Positions 1 to 5,368 of a stretch of DNA of 5,368 nt are shown here, piece after piece. The stretch's first letter is position 1; every line of letters starts with the position of its first letter. A program made the position numbers and the translations under genes. Source of the DNA: Alistipes sp. (lineage in GTDB: Bacteria; Bacteroidota; Bacteroidia; Bacteroidales; Rikenellaceae); the NCBI GenBank assembly GCA_017628595.1, contig JAGBYV010000009.1, positions 1 through 5,368 of the forward strand, written 5' to 3'. The notes beneath the pieces were generated by a model that was not told the DNA's origin, made no database searches, and saw only the letters and a program-made list of their open reading frames with translations.

Positions 1-372
1 ATAATCGGGGTTATCGCACACGGCAAACATCTCTGTAAGACCATTTGCCTCCGCCCAGGCAGCAAACAGCGAAGCATCCTCACTCGACATACCCACCAAT
101 CGCAAACGACTATTCGTGCGCATGGACTCTCGATGCAAGGCCGTTAACACACGGCCATAATCCTCCGCGCCGACAATCATATAACCAGCCTCTGCGTCAA
201 GTGCAAAGCGCACGACAAGCGCCCCCTCAACCTCAGCCCAAGCGGTCTGGTAGATGGGTTGCCAGGCGTAGATATTGACAAATGTATAGTCGCAGATGGA
301 TGCCTCGGCACGCGACAGATAGCCATCAATGATCGACTTATCAGAAAGTTGTATCTCCCGAAACTGAATCAT
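1..372 (-). CDS. DUF2156 / phosphatidylglycerol lysyltransferase C-terminal-like protein, N-terminal part
   Basis: This is the first 124 codons of a gene that continues past the left edge with no stop. The translation begins MIQFREIQLSDKSIIDGYL and contains CDYTFVNIYAW near residues 38-48, followed by a sandwich-like stretch ending in CDNPDY. From memory this matches the start of the stand-alone DUF2156 proteins of Bacteroides (normally about 290-300 aa), which have the pattern CDxxFxNxxxW, then a conserved D..DYADY just past where this window ends. The family shares the GNAT-like fold of the catalytic half of MprF, which transfers an aminoacyl group to phosphatidylglycerol. The short soluble Bacteroidota forms lack the membrane half and their substrate is not known to me. 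The ATG at 372 overlaps the end of the upstream membrane-protein gene by 32 nt. It is chosen because the family starts at this point and no better start lies nearby. The C-terminal half, with the acyltransferase core, is outside the window. Confidence 0.83.
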   Translation of the reverse strand, partial: MIQFREIQLSDKSIIDGYLSRAEASICDYTFVNIYAWQPIYQTAWAEVEGALVVRFALDAEAGYMIVGAEDYGRVLTALHRESMRTNSRLRLVGMSSEDASLFAAWAEANGLTEMFAVCDNPDY

Positions 373-2305
373 GAACGATATAATCTTTTTTCTCCACTCG
401 GCTGTAATAGCCCTGAATCATCGCCTTCATACGTTGTTCGATCTGCTCCACCGATACCTCCGACAAGAGATTCTTCTCATGCATCACATCATCAATAGCA
501 TAGACGCCCGTAACACTCTTCTCATCAAAACGGATAAGATGCGATGAGGTGATAGCCTGGAAGGCGTTGTTATCATAATTTATCGCAAAAGGCTCATCCA
601 CATGTTCATTGAAGATATCGCGGCCAAAGGCGAAGTAAGGCTCCGAGTGACCCATCAGTCCGAGCAGTGTAGGCATAATATCGATTTGCGACACCACCTG
701 ACGGTGCTCGCCCACGAGTGCACTATTTGGGGCATACATAAAGCCGAATGTGTGGTAGTCGCCCGGTGAGCGACGGAAGATCTCGGTCATCTTTTCGCTC
801 GACACATGGTCGGCAACAAAGATAAATATGGTATTGCGGAACCACTCCTCATTCTCATAACGTGCAAAGAACTTTTTGAATGCATCGTCCACATAGCCTA
901 CGCACTGATGGTTGGGAGTATGTCCCTTGGGATACTTACCCTCATACTCCTCAGGCACAACAAAGGGGTGGTGAGAGGTAAGGGTAAACATTGTCGAGAA
1001 GAAGGGCCCGTTCTGCTCCGAGAGCACCTCTCCCATATAATTGAGGAACTTTTCGTCCCAGATACCCCAGTAACCGTCAAAGTCGCCAGTTCCGTGCACC
1101 TTCTCATAATCTTCGCGGCTATAGAGATTCTCTATACCCGTCTGGCGAGCATAGGCACCGAATCCCATTGAGCCATGATCCGAGCCACAGAAGAACATCG
1201 TCTCATAACCCTTATCCTTCAGGATGGCGGGCAGCGAGCGAGTCTCGGCCATAGCCTGTGGCATCAGCACAAAGGGCGACTTAAACGATGGGATAGAGCT
1301 CCACACCGCCGGCAGAGCCTGAATCGAACGCTTGCCGTTGGCATACATATTATAGAAAGTATAGCTCTGAAGCATTAGCGAATCCAGGAAGGGTGTATAT
1401 CCCTTCTGCTCGGCATCCTTATATATATCGGGACGCAGCAGAGCAGAGTGCTCGGCTGAAAAACTCTCCATGATAAAGAGCACTACGTTACGGCCAGTAA
1501 GTTCAGTTGCCGATGTGCCCTCTGCAGGGCGGTGCTCAGGCGAGTAAATCGAGGCAAGCGCAGCCTCATCAAAGTATTTCTCGTAGTGCAGTTTACCACT
1601 CGACGAGATGGTACGCAAGATGCTGAACGGATTGCTAAGGATCATCGTTGCGCGTGCATTGTCGGGCGTGTAGAGCGTAGCGTTAGAGATGGTAATAGGG
1701 CGCGTCATCTTGGTAAAGCCACCACGCACTCCACCAATAGCAAGACCCACCGTCAAAGCCAGCATCACAACACCCACAACGTAGTACCACACTCCGGCAA
1801 AAATATTTTCCACCTTTGCGCGGCGGCGATAACCCCACGCCAAAAGGGCGATAAGAGCCACACCAGCCAGAACGATATGCAGATTCTCTGATGCAAAGGT
1901 AAAGATCAGCTGCAGCGAATTGTCATTGTCGGCAAAGAAAACCTCGTCGGCCGAGAAACGCTTTTGCGTATAGCGGAAGTAGATGGCATCACCCATATTG
2001 ACCACAACCAGCAGCAGGGCGTTTACCACCACATAATACCAATACATCATCGCTTGCCACCAACGCTTTTCACGCAGATGCAGGGGCACCATCGAGAGCA
2101 GAATGAATACGGCATTGGCATAGAGTATTGAGACGGTATCAAACTTCAGCGAGCCACACAATAGGCTCCACCACTCCTCGCGGGGCAATGGGCCGATAAG
2201 TTCGCTATTGTAGAGGTAGAATACCACTCGGCACAACATCAATACGACGTAGAGCAACAAGATGCGCCACGCCGTAAGGAGAGTATTTGTACGAAATATT
2301 TTCAT
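341..2305 (-). CDS. LTA-synthase-like membrane sulfatase-superfamily phosphotransferase
   Basis: A 654-residue protein with the LtaS/OpgB architecture. About five N-terminal membrane segments lie near residues 10-31, 55-75, 85-104, 143-158 and 172-193. A linker (about 195-270) leads to a periplasmic alkaline-phosphatase/sulfatase-fold domain from about 272 to 600. Metal and active-site motifs align by eye with S. aureus LtaS: E280 in NVVLFIMESFS, nucleophile position S327 in ANGKRSIQALP (Thr300 in LtaS), H445 in TLTSHHPF, and D499-H500 in IFVADH. Known relatives move phosphoglycerol or phosphoethanolamine from phospholipids onto envelope glycans or lipids. Gram-negative Bacteroidota do not make classical lipoteichoic acid, so the acceptor is unknown and the name describes the fold, not the reaction. 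It starts 3 nt after rlmH and overlaps the next gene by 32 nt. Ser at the nucleophile position is, as I recall, usual in the Bacteroidota branch. Superfamily assignment is firm; substrate is open. Confidence 0.92.
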   Translation of the reverse strand: MKIFRTNTLLTAWRILLLYVVLMLCRVVFYLYNSELIGPLPREEWWSLLCGSLKFDTVSILYANAVFILLSMVPLHLREKRWWQAMMYWYYVVVNALLLVVVNMGDAIYFRYTQKRFSADEVFFADNDNSLQLIFTFASENLHIVLAGVALIALLAWGYRRRAKVENIFAGVWYYVVGVVMLALTVGLAIGGVRGGFTKMTRPITISNATLYTPDNARATMILSNPFSILRTISSSGKLHYEKYFDEAALASIYSPEHRPAEGTSATELTGRNVVLFIMESFSAEHSALLRPDIYKDAEQKGYTPFLDSLMLQSYTFYNMYANGKRSIQALPAVWSSIPSFKSPFVLMPQAMAETRSLPAILKDKGYETMFFCGSDHGSMGFGAYARQTGIENLYSREDYEKVHGTGDFDGYWGIWDEKFLNYMGEVLSEQNGPFFSTMFTLTSHHPFVVPEEYEGKYPKGHTPNHQCVGYVDDAFKKFFARYENEEWFRNTIFIFVADHVSSEKMTEIFRRSPGDYHTFGFMYAPNSALVGEHRQVVSQIDIMPTLLGLMGHSEPYFAFGRDIFNEHVDEPFAINYDNNAFQAITSSHLIRFDEKSVTGVYAIDDVMHEKNLLSEVSVEQIEQRMKAMIQGYYSRVEKKDYIVHDSVSGDTTF

Positions 2306-2308
2306 TGC

Positions 2309-2782
2309 TTATTCGTGATGATATGGTTCATTATTGAGAATCGTGAAGGCACGATACAACTGCTCGGCAAAGATTGCACGCACGATCTGATGCGAGAAGG
2401 TCATCTTCGAGAGCGATATCTTCTCATTGGCACGGGCATACACCTCATCCGAGAATCCATAGGGCCCGCCGATAACCAGCACCAGGCGCTTCACGCCGCT
2501 AAGCATACGCTTCTGCAACCACTGCGCATACTCCACCGAGGTGTACTGCGCACCACGTTCATCCATCAGCGCGAGGCAGTCGCCATCGCCCACAAGACGC
2601 AGGATAGCCTCTCCCTCCAGCTGCTTTTGCTTGGCGGAGGTCATATTGCGCGTGTTGCGGACATCGGCAAGCGTCGTAATCGAGAAGCGGCAATAGCGAT
2701 TCACTCGCTTTGAGTACATCTCCACCAGAGCCTCCACCTCTTTCGAGTCGGTCTTGCCGACAACAATGAGTTCAATATTCAT
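2309..2782 (-). CDS. rlmH: 23S rRNA (pseudouridine1915-N3)-methyltransferase RlmH
   Basis: A 157-residue SPOUT-class methyltransferase of normal family length (about 155-160 aa). RlmH uses S-adenosylmethionine to methylate N3 of pseudouridine 1915 in helix 69 of 23S rRNA, acting on assembled ribosomes as a homodimer in the cytosol. Visible hallmarks are the N-terminal MNIELIVVGK strand, the SAM-binding knot loop LVIGGPYGF (residues 102-110), the segment SLSKMTFSHQ (123-132), and the C-terminal tail LYRAFTILNNEPYHHE, whose YHH end is characteristic of the family. All expected motifs are intact, so the enzyme should be active. It begins 8 nt after the stop of the GH2-like gene and ends 3 nt before the next start, which makes it an internal cistron. 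No Shine-Dalgarno sequence is visible before the ATG, which is normal for Bacteroidota. Confidence 0.97.
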   Translation of the reverse strand: MNIELIVVGKTDSKEVEALVEMYSKRVNRYCRFSITTLADVRNTRNMTSAKQKQLEGEAILRLVGDGDCLALMDERGAQYTSVEYAQWLQKRMLSGVKRLVLVIGGPYGFSDEVYARANEKISLSKMTFSHQIVRAIFAEQLYRAFTILNNEPYHHE

Positions 2783-2790
2783 ATAGCGGG

Positions 2791-4107
2791 TTACTGATCT
2801 TGATTATCCGTATTCCACTCACCCTCGGCACCATCGTAGAAGACAGGAAGCGACTTCTCCACCGACTTGAGCCACTCGTAGGCCTTGTACATATTGTAGC
2901 CATTGCCAGACTGCGCGCCACCGAGCGAGAATGCCACGATACATGAGTGGTTGCGCGAACGATAATACATCGACTTCACGCGTTGCAGATACTCATCCAC
3001 CAGTTTGGGATCGTTAGCCGGCGTACCACCGATGGCTCGGTTGTTGCTATTGGTCGGCGAATTGATATTGGCACAATCGATTACGAACATTCCTGCTGCA
3101 TCGCACATATCGTAGAACCACTTGGGCTGAGGATAGTCCGGACAGAGTGTATTATATCCACGTAATTTCAGCTGTTCAATCTCCTTGTAGGTCTGCTGGC
3201 GGTCGGGCGTTGCATTGAAATGCTCCTTCTTCTGCAGGTGAAGAATCTTATCGAAACGGTAGAACTTGCCATCACGATACTCGGTCTTACCAAAACCAAC
3301 TTTCAGGGGAATATACTCCCACAACATGCCGTTACGCTTGACGTAGAGCATCACATCATACAGCGGACGCTGACCATCGCCCCACTTGAAATCGTAGGCG
3401 TGGTAGATGTCGGGCTTGAACGAAAGGGTGTCAATCGAACGACCCTCAACCTCAATCTCGTTGACACTATACTCCATGAGTTTTCCCTTCGGATCGTAAA
3501 TATCGAAGCCCACCTGAATCTTCTCGGCAAAATTGAAATCGTTGGCCACAATCACATCCAGCTTAAGTTTTGCATACTGGCGCGTGGTGTCGGGCTCAAG
3601 CAGAATATCGAAATCGCGCACAGCCAGACGACGCTGCGCAAAGAGATAACTATTCTCAAACTCCGCAAAATCCAACTGGAAGATATTCTCCTGCAACTGC
3701 GGTGTACGGCTGTGACGCACACCGAGCATTATCTCATTCACACCCTGACGCATATAGGGCGAGAGCAGAAAATCCGACGGTGTGATGGGGTCCTCAATCT
3801 CGGCAACAGGCTCATTGTTGATAAAGAGAGTGTAGGCCATACCTACATTCTCCAGATGCAGGTAGAGGTTATAATCGTTCATCGTGGCATCGATCTGCAC
3901 CTTCTGCACGTAACGGATCTCGCCACCGGCAATGGCTATGCGCTCGGGGCGGAAATCGGTATAACGAGCCGTCTCAGAGCGGCGGTCAGCCACCGCATCC
4001 TCGCGTTTGTCGTAGGTCAGAAACTCTGAGCGATAGACTCGGGCATTCTGAGCCTCGGCTGCAATTATCGAACACAGGGCCATGCCCAAAAGGATAAACT
4101 TCTTCAT
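2791..4107 (-). CDS. Secreted GH2-like protein, truncated and probably non-catalytic
   Basis: A 438-residue protein related to family 2 glycoside hydrolases (beta-galactosidase type). Residues 1-19 form a signal peptide (MKKFILLGMALCSIIAAEA, then Q), so it is exported. About 60-150 resemble the GH2 N-terminal sugar-binding sandwich, about 160-270 the Ig-like domain, and about 271-438 the first half of the TIM barrel. The active site has decayed. The usual RTSHYP motif reads TLCPDYP (320-326), DEANIE reads DCANIN (344-349), and SLGNExGNG with the acid/base Glu reads SLGGAQSGNG (394-403). The protein ends at EWNTDNQDQ, before the region that would carry the nucleophile Glu; catalytic GH2 enzymes are usually 600-1000 aa. 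A longer in-frame start exists at 4194, but it lies upstream of the predicted -7 box and outside the signal peptide, so 4107 is used. It is first in the operon, 8 nt before rlmH. The fold is well supported; a ligand-binding or structural role is inferred. Confidence 0.85.
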   Translation of the reverse strand: MKKFILLGMALCSIIAAEAQNARVYRSEFLTYDKREDAVADRRSETARYTDFRPERIAIAGGEIRYVQKVQIDATMNDYNLYLHLENVGMAYTLFINNEPVAEIEDPITPSDFLLSPYMRQGVNEIMLGVRHSRTPQLQENIFQLDFAEFENSYLFAQRRLAVRDFDILLEPDTTRQYAKLKLDVIVANDFNFAEKIQVGFDIYDPKGKLMEYSVNEIEVEGRSIDTLSFKPDIYHAYDFKWGDGQRPLYDVMLYVKRNGMLWEYIPLKVGFGKTEYRDGKFYRFDKILHLQKKEHFNATPDRQQTYKEIEQLKLRGYNTLCPDYPQPKWFYDMCDAAGMFVIDCANINSPTNSNNRAIGGTPANDPKLVDEYLQRVKSMYYRSRNHSCIVAFSLGGAQSGNGYNMYKAYEWLKSVEKSLPVFYDGAEGEWNTDNQDQ

Positions 4108-4128
4108 AATCGGGAGTAAAAAGTTAGT

Positions 4129-4147
4129 CGTTAATACTCTTTTAACG
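4129..4147 (-). repeat. Small stem-loop in the leader of the GH2-like gene
   Basis: CGTTAA (4129-4134) and TTAACG (4142-4147) form a 6-bp inverted repeat around a 7-nt loop. It lies inside the predicted 60-nt leader of the minus-strand operon, about 22 nt before the start codon. The stem is short and A/T-rich and may be weak or incidental. Confidence 0.4.
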
Positions 4148-4151
4148 CTTG

Positions 4152-4168
4152 ACGGTACAAAGTACCGT
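4152..4168. repeat. Perfect inverted repeat ACGGTAC-AAA-GTACCGT
   Basis: Two 7-bp arms (4152-4158 and 4162-4168) flank a 3-nt centre. It sits at the predicted transcription start of the minus-strand operon, so it could be an operator for a dimeric regulator or a stem-loop at the 5' end of that mRNA. Its right arm is also used by the overlapping repeat at 4159-4183. Which role applies cannot be told from the sequence. Confidence 0.7.
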
Positions 4169-4183
4169 TTGCAAAGGTACTTT
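4159..4183. repeat. Overlapping inverted repeat AAAGTACC-9 nt-GGTACTTT
   Basis: Arms of 8 bp at 4159-4166 and 4176-4183 enclose GTTTGCAAA, which itself contains the palindrome TTTGCAAA (4168-4175). The right arm runs into nine Ts (4181-4189), so on the plus strand it resembles a weak intrinsic terminator, though no plus-strand gene lies upstream. It covers the minus-strand -7 box and competes with the repeat at 4152-4168 for the same arm. Confidence 0.65.
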
Positions 4184-4202
4184 TTTTTTGACAAATAGCA
4201 AA
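4172..4202 (-). promoter_or_regulatory. Bacteroidota-type promoter for the GH2-rlmH-LTA-synthase-like operon
   Basis: Read on the minus strand, TTTG (4202-4199) is followed after 19 nt by TACCTTTG (4179-4172), a match to the Bacteroidota -33/-7 consensus. The expected start of transcription is about 4164-4168, giving a leader of about 60 nt before the ATG at 4107. The -7 box is identical to that of the asnS promoter. The two promoters share the 4187-4202 stretch, so polymerase probably cannot occupy both at once. Confidence 0.75.
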
Positions 4203-4218
4203 TTATTCCCTACCTTTG
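4187..4218 (+). promoter_or_regulatory. Bacteroidota-type promoter for asnS
   Basis: A TTTG -33 box at 4187-4190 and a TACCTTTG -7 box at 4211-4218 are separated by 20 nt, matching the Bacteroidota primary sigma factor consensus (TTTG, 19-21 nt, TAnnTTTG). Transcription should start at about 4222-4226, giving an asnS leader of about 70 nt. The -33 box is the end of a nine-T run (4181-4189). The site interleaves with the opposite-strand promoter. Confidence 0.82.
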
Positions 4219-4228
4219 TGGATTGATA

Positions 4229-4249
4229 CGGGCGCACATCATCCGCCCG
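4229..4249 (+). repeat. GC-rich stem-loop at the 5' end of the asnS leader
   Basis: CGGGCG (4229-4234) pairs perfectly with CGCCCG (4244-4249) across the 9-nt loop CACATCATC. It would lie within the first 30 nt of the asnS mRNA, followed by an unstructured A-rich stretch up to the ATG. A role in mRNA stability or leader control is possible; no T-box-like or other known riboswitch features are visible. Confidence 0.5.
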
Positions 4250-4293
4250 CGACAAAGCTGAAGAAAAAATAACAAAATAAAAACATAAAGATC

Positions 4294-5368
4294 ATGAAAA
4301 CGCAGAGAATTGCAGAGATTCTGAAATCAGGCGCCGTTGGCAGCGACATTACCGTCAAGGGTTGGGTACGCACCAAGCGCGGTAACAAAAACGTAGCATT
4401 TATCGCACTGAACGACGGTTCGTGCATTGGAAATATTCAGATTGTGGTTGATTTGGCATCCTTCGATGAGAATCAGCTCAAACTCATCACCACGGGTGCC
4501 TGCATCCGCGTTGATGGTAAGCTCGTTGAGTCACCCGCATCGGGTCAGGGCGTAGAGGTTCAGGCCGCACAGATCGAGATCTACGGCACAGCCGATCCCG
4601 AGACATACCCCTTGCAGAAGAAGGGTCACTCGCTGGAGTTCCTGCGTGACATCGCATACCTGCGTCCCCGCACAAACACCTTTGGTGCTGTGCTTCGCAT
4701 CCGCCACGCTATGGCATTCGCCATCCACAAGTATTTCAACGACCACGGCTTCTACTACCTCCACACTCCCCTCATTACAGGTTCTGACTGCGAGGGAGCT
4801 GGTGCAATGTTCAACGTAACGACACTCGATATTGCAAATCCTCCTCGCACCGAGGATGGCAAGGTAGACTATGCGCAGGATTTCTTCGGTAAGCCTTGCA
4901 ACCTGACCGTATCAGGTCAGCTGGAGGGTGAGCTGGGTGCTCTCTCATTGGGTCGCATCTACACCTTTGGTCCTACATTCCGTGCCGAGAATTCTAACAC
5001 TCCTCGTCACCTGGCTGAGTTCTGGATGATTGAGCCCGAGATGGCTTTCTACGAGCTGGAGGACAACATGGAGCTTGCAGAGGACTTCCTCAAGTATCTG
5101 ATTCGTTACGCACTGGAGAACTGCCGCGAGGATCTGGAGTTCATGAACAAGATGTGGGACAAGGAGCTTATCGAGCGTCTGGAGTTTGTTCTTGCCAACG
5201 ACTTCGTACGTCTGGACTACACCGAGGGTATCAACATCCTGAAGGCTTCAGGCCGCAAGTTCGAGTTCCCCTGCGAGTGGGGCTGCGACCTTCAGTCAGA
5301 GCACGAGCGCTACCTCGTTGAGGAGCACTTCAAGCGTCCCGTGATCCTGATCAACTACCCCAAGGAGA
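4294..5368 (+). CDS. asnS: Asparagine--tRNA ligase, N-terminal 358 residues
   Basis: A class IIb aminoacyl-tRNA synthetase that charges tRNA-Asn with asparagine using ATP. The frame stays open from the ATG at 4294 to the right edge; the full protein is usually about 465 aa. Residues about 18-102 form the OB-fold anticodon-binding domain ([20 protein letters not shown]). The catalytic domain begins near 115 ([15 protein letters not shown]). Motif 1 lies around 152-163 ([12 protein letters not shown]), and motif 2 is clear at 229-247 ([19 protein letters not shown]). The last residues seen, [11 protein letters not shown], match the family; motif 3 lies beyond the window. AsnRS is separated from AspRS by the insertion-rich catalytic core and by the NTPRHLAEF form of motif 2. 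The start is supported by the family N terminus and by an A-rich leader without a Shine-Dalgarno site. Codon use is strongly biased (CTG, GAG, AAG, TAC, CGT), as expected for a highly expressed gene. Confidence 0.98.
   Translation, partial: MKTQRIAEILKSGAVGSDITVKGWVRTKRGNKNVAFIALNDGSCIGNIQIVVDLASFDENQLKLITTGACIRVDGKLVESPASGQGVEVQAAQIEIYGTADPETYPLQKKGHSLEFLRDIAYLRPRTNTFGAVLRIRHAMAFAIHKYFNDHGFYYLHTPLITGSDCEGAGAMFNVTTLDIANPPRTEDGKVDYAQDFFGKPCNLTVSGQLEGELGALSLGRIYTFGPTFRAENSNTPRHLAEFWMIEPEMAFYELEDNMELAEDFLKYLIRYALENCREDLEFMNKMWDKELIERLEFVLANDFVRLDYTEGINILKASGRKFEFPCEWGCDLQSEHERYLVEEHFKRPVILINYPKE

Noticed and set aside
1532..1891. Plus-strand open frames within the LTA-synthase-like gene (also 806-1171)
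   Set aside because: They are low-complexity or basic translations antisense to a well-supported gene, with no promoter or leader features.
1894..1901. An exact minus-strand TACCTTTG box inside the LTA-synthase-like gene
   Set aside because: No TTTG lies 19-21 nt upstream, and the bases encode part of FTFAS in the coding frame; a chance match is likely.
3220..4029. A 269-codon open frame on the plus strand, antisense to the GH2-like gene
   Set aside because: The translation has no recognisable domain and is a reverse-frame shadow; the minus-strand frame shows clear family homology over the same bases.
4159..4189. Intrinsic terminator on the plus strand (stem plus nine Ts)
   Set aside because: No plus-strand gene lies upstream to be terminated, the stem is A/T-rich, and the T run doubles as the -33 element of the asnS promoter; it is listed as a repeat instead.
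4108..4194. A 29-residue N-terminal extension of the GH2-like frame starting at 4194
   Set aside because: It would start upstream of the predicted -7 box and transcription start, and it puts a basic stretch before a clean signal peptide that begins at the ATG at 4107.
4487..4764. Minus-strand open frames of 62-77 codons opposite asnS
   Set aside because: They are shadows of the strongly biased asnS codons and show no family similarity.

Overview
The window looks like a chromosomal segment of a Bacteroidota bacterium, most likely a gut Bacteroidales member. This rests on three things. The two promoters in the only sizeable intergenic gap match the Bacteroidota -33/-7 type (TTTG, about 20 nt, TAnnTTTG). 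The start codons lack Shine-Dalgarno sequences and have A/T-rich leaders. The protein sequences resemble Bacteroidales families. The genus cannot be fixed from sequence alone; a Rikenellaceae/Alistipes-like or related lineage is a guess.

Layout: one tightly packed minus-strand operon fills positions 1-4107. In transcription order it holds a secreted glycoside-hydrolase-family-2-like protein (2791-4107), rlmH for a 23S rRNA pseudouridine methyltransferase (2309-2782), a membrane LTA-synthase/sulfatase-superfamily protein (341-2305), and the N-terminal part of a DUF2156 (phosphatidylglycerol lysyltransferase C-terminal-like) protein that runs off the left edge (1-372). The junctions are 8 nt, 3 nt and a 32-nt overlap, so co-transcription is very likely. 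On the plus strand, asnS (asparaginyl-tRNA synthetase) starts at 4294 and runs off the right edge.

The 186-nt divergent gap (4108-4293) holds two interleaved promoters with identical -7 boxes (TACCTTTG), one for each direction. It also holds several inverted repeats, including stem-loops predicted near the 5' end of both transcripts.

How the genes work together: rlmH and asnS are translation housekeeping genes. The LTA-synthase-like protein and the DUF2156 protein both belong to families that act on membrane phospholipids or their head groups, which suggests a cell-envelope function in the distal half of the operon. The most unusual gene is the GH2-like protein. It keeps the N-terminal sandwich, the Ig-like domain and about half of the TIM barrel, but the residues that form the GH2 active site are replaced and the protein stops soon after the acid/base motif. 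It therefore looks like a secreted non-catalytic GH2 relative. I saw no mobile element, CRISPR array, tRNA or rRNA gene.
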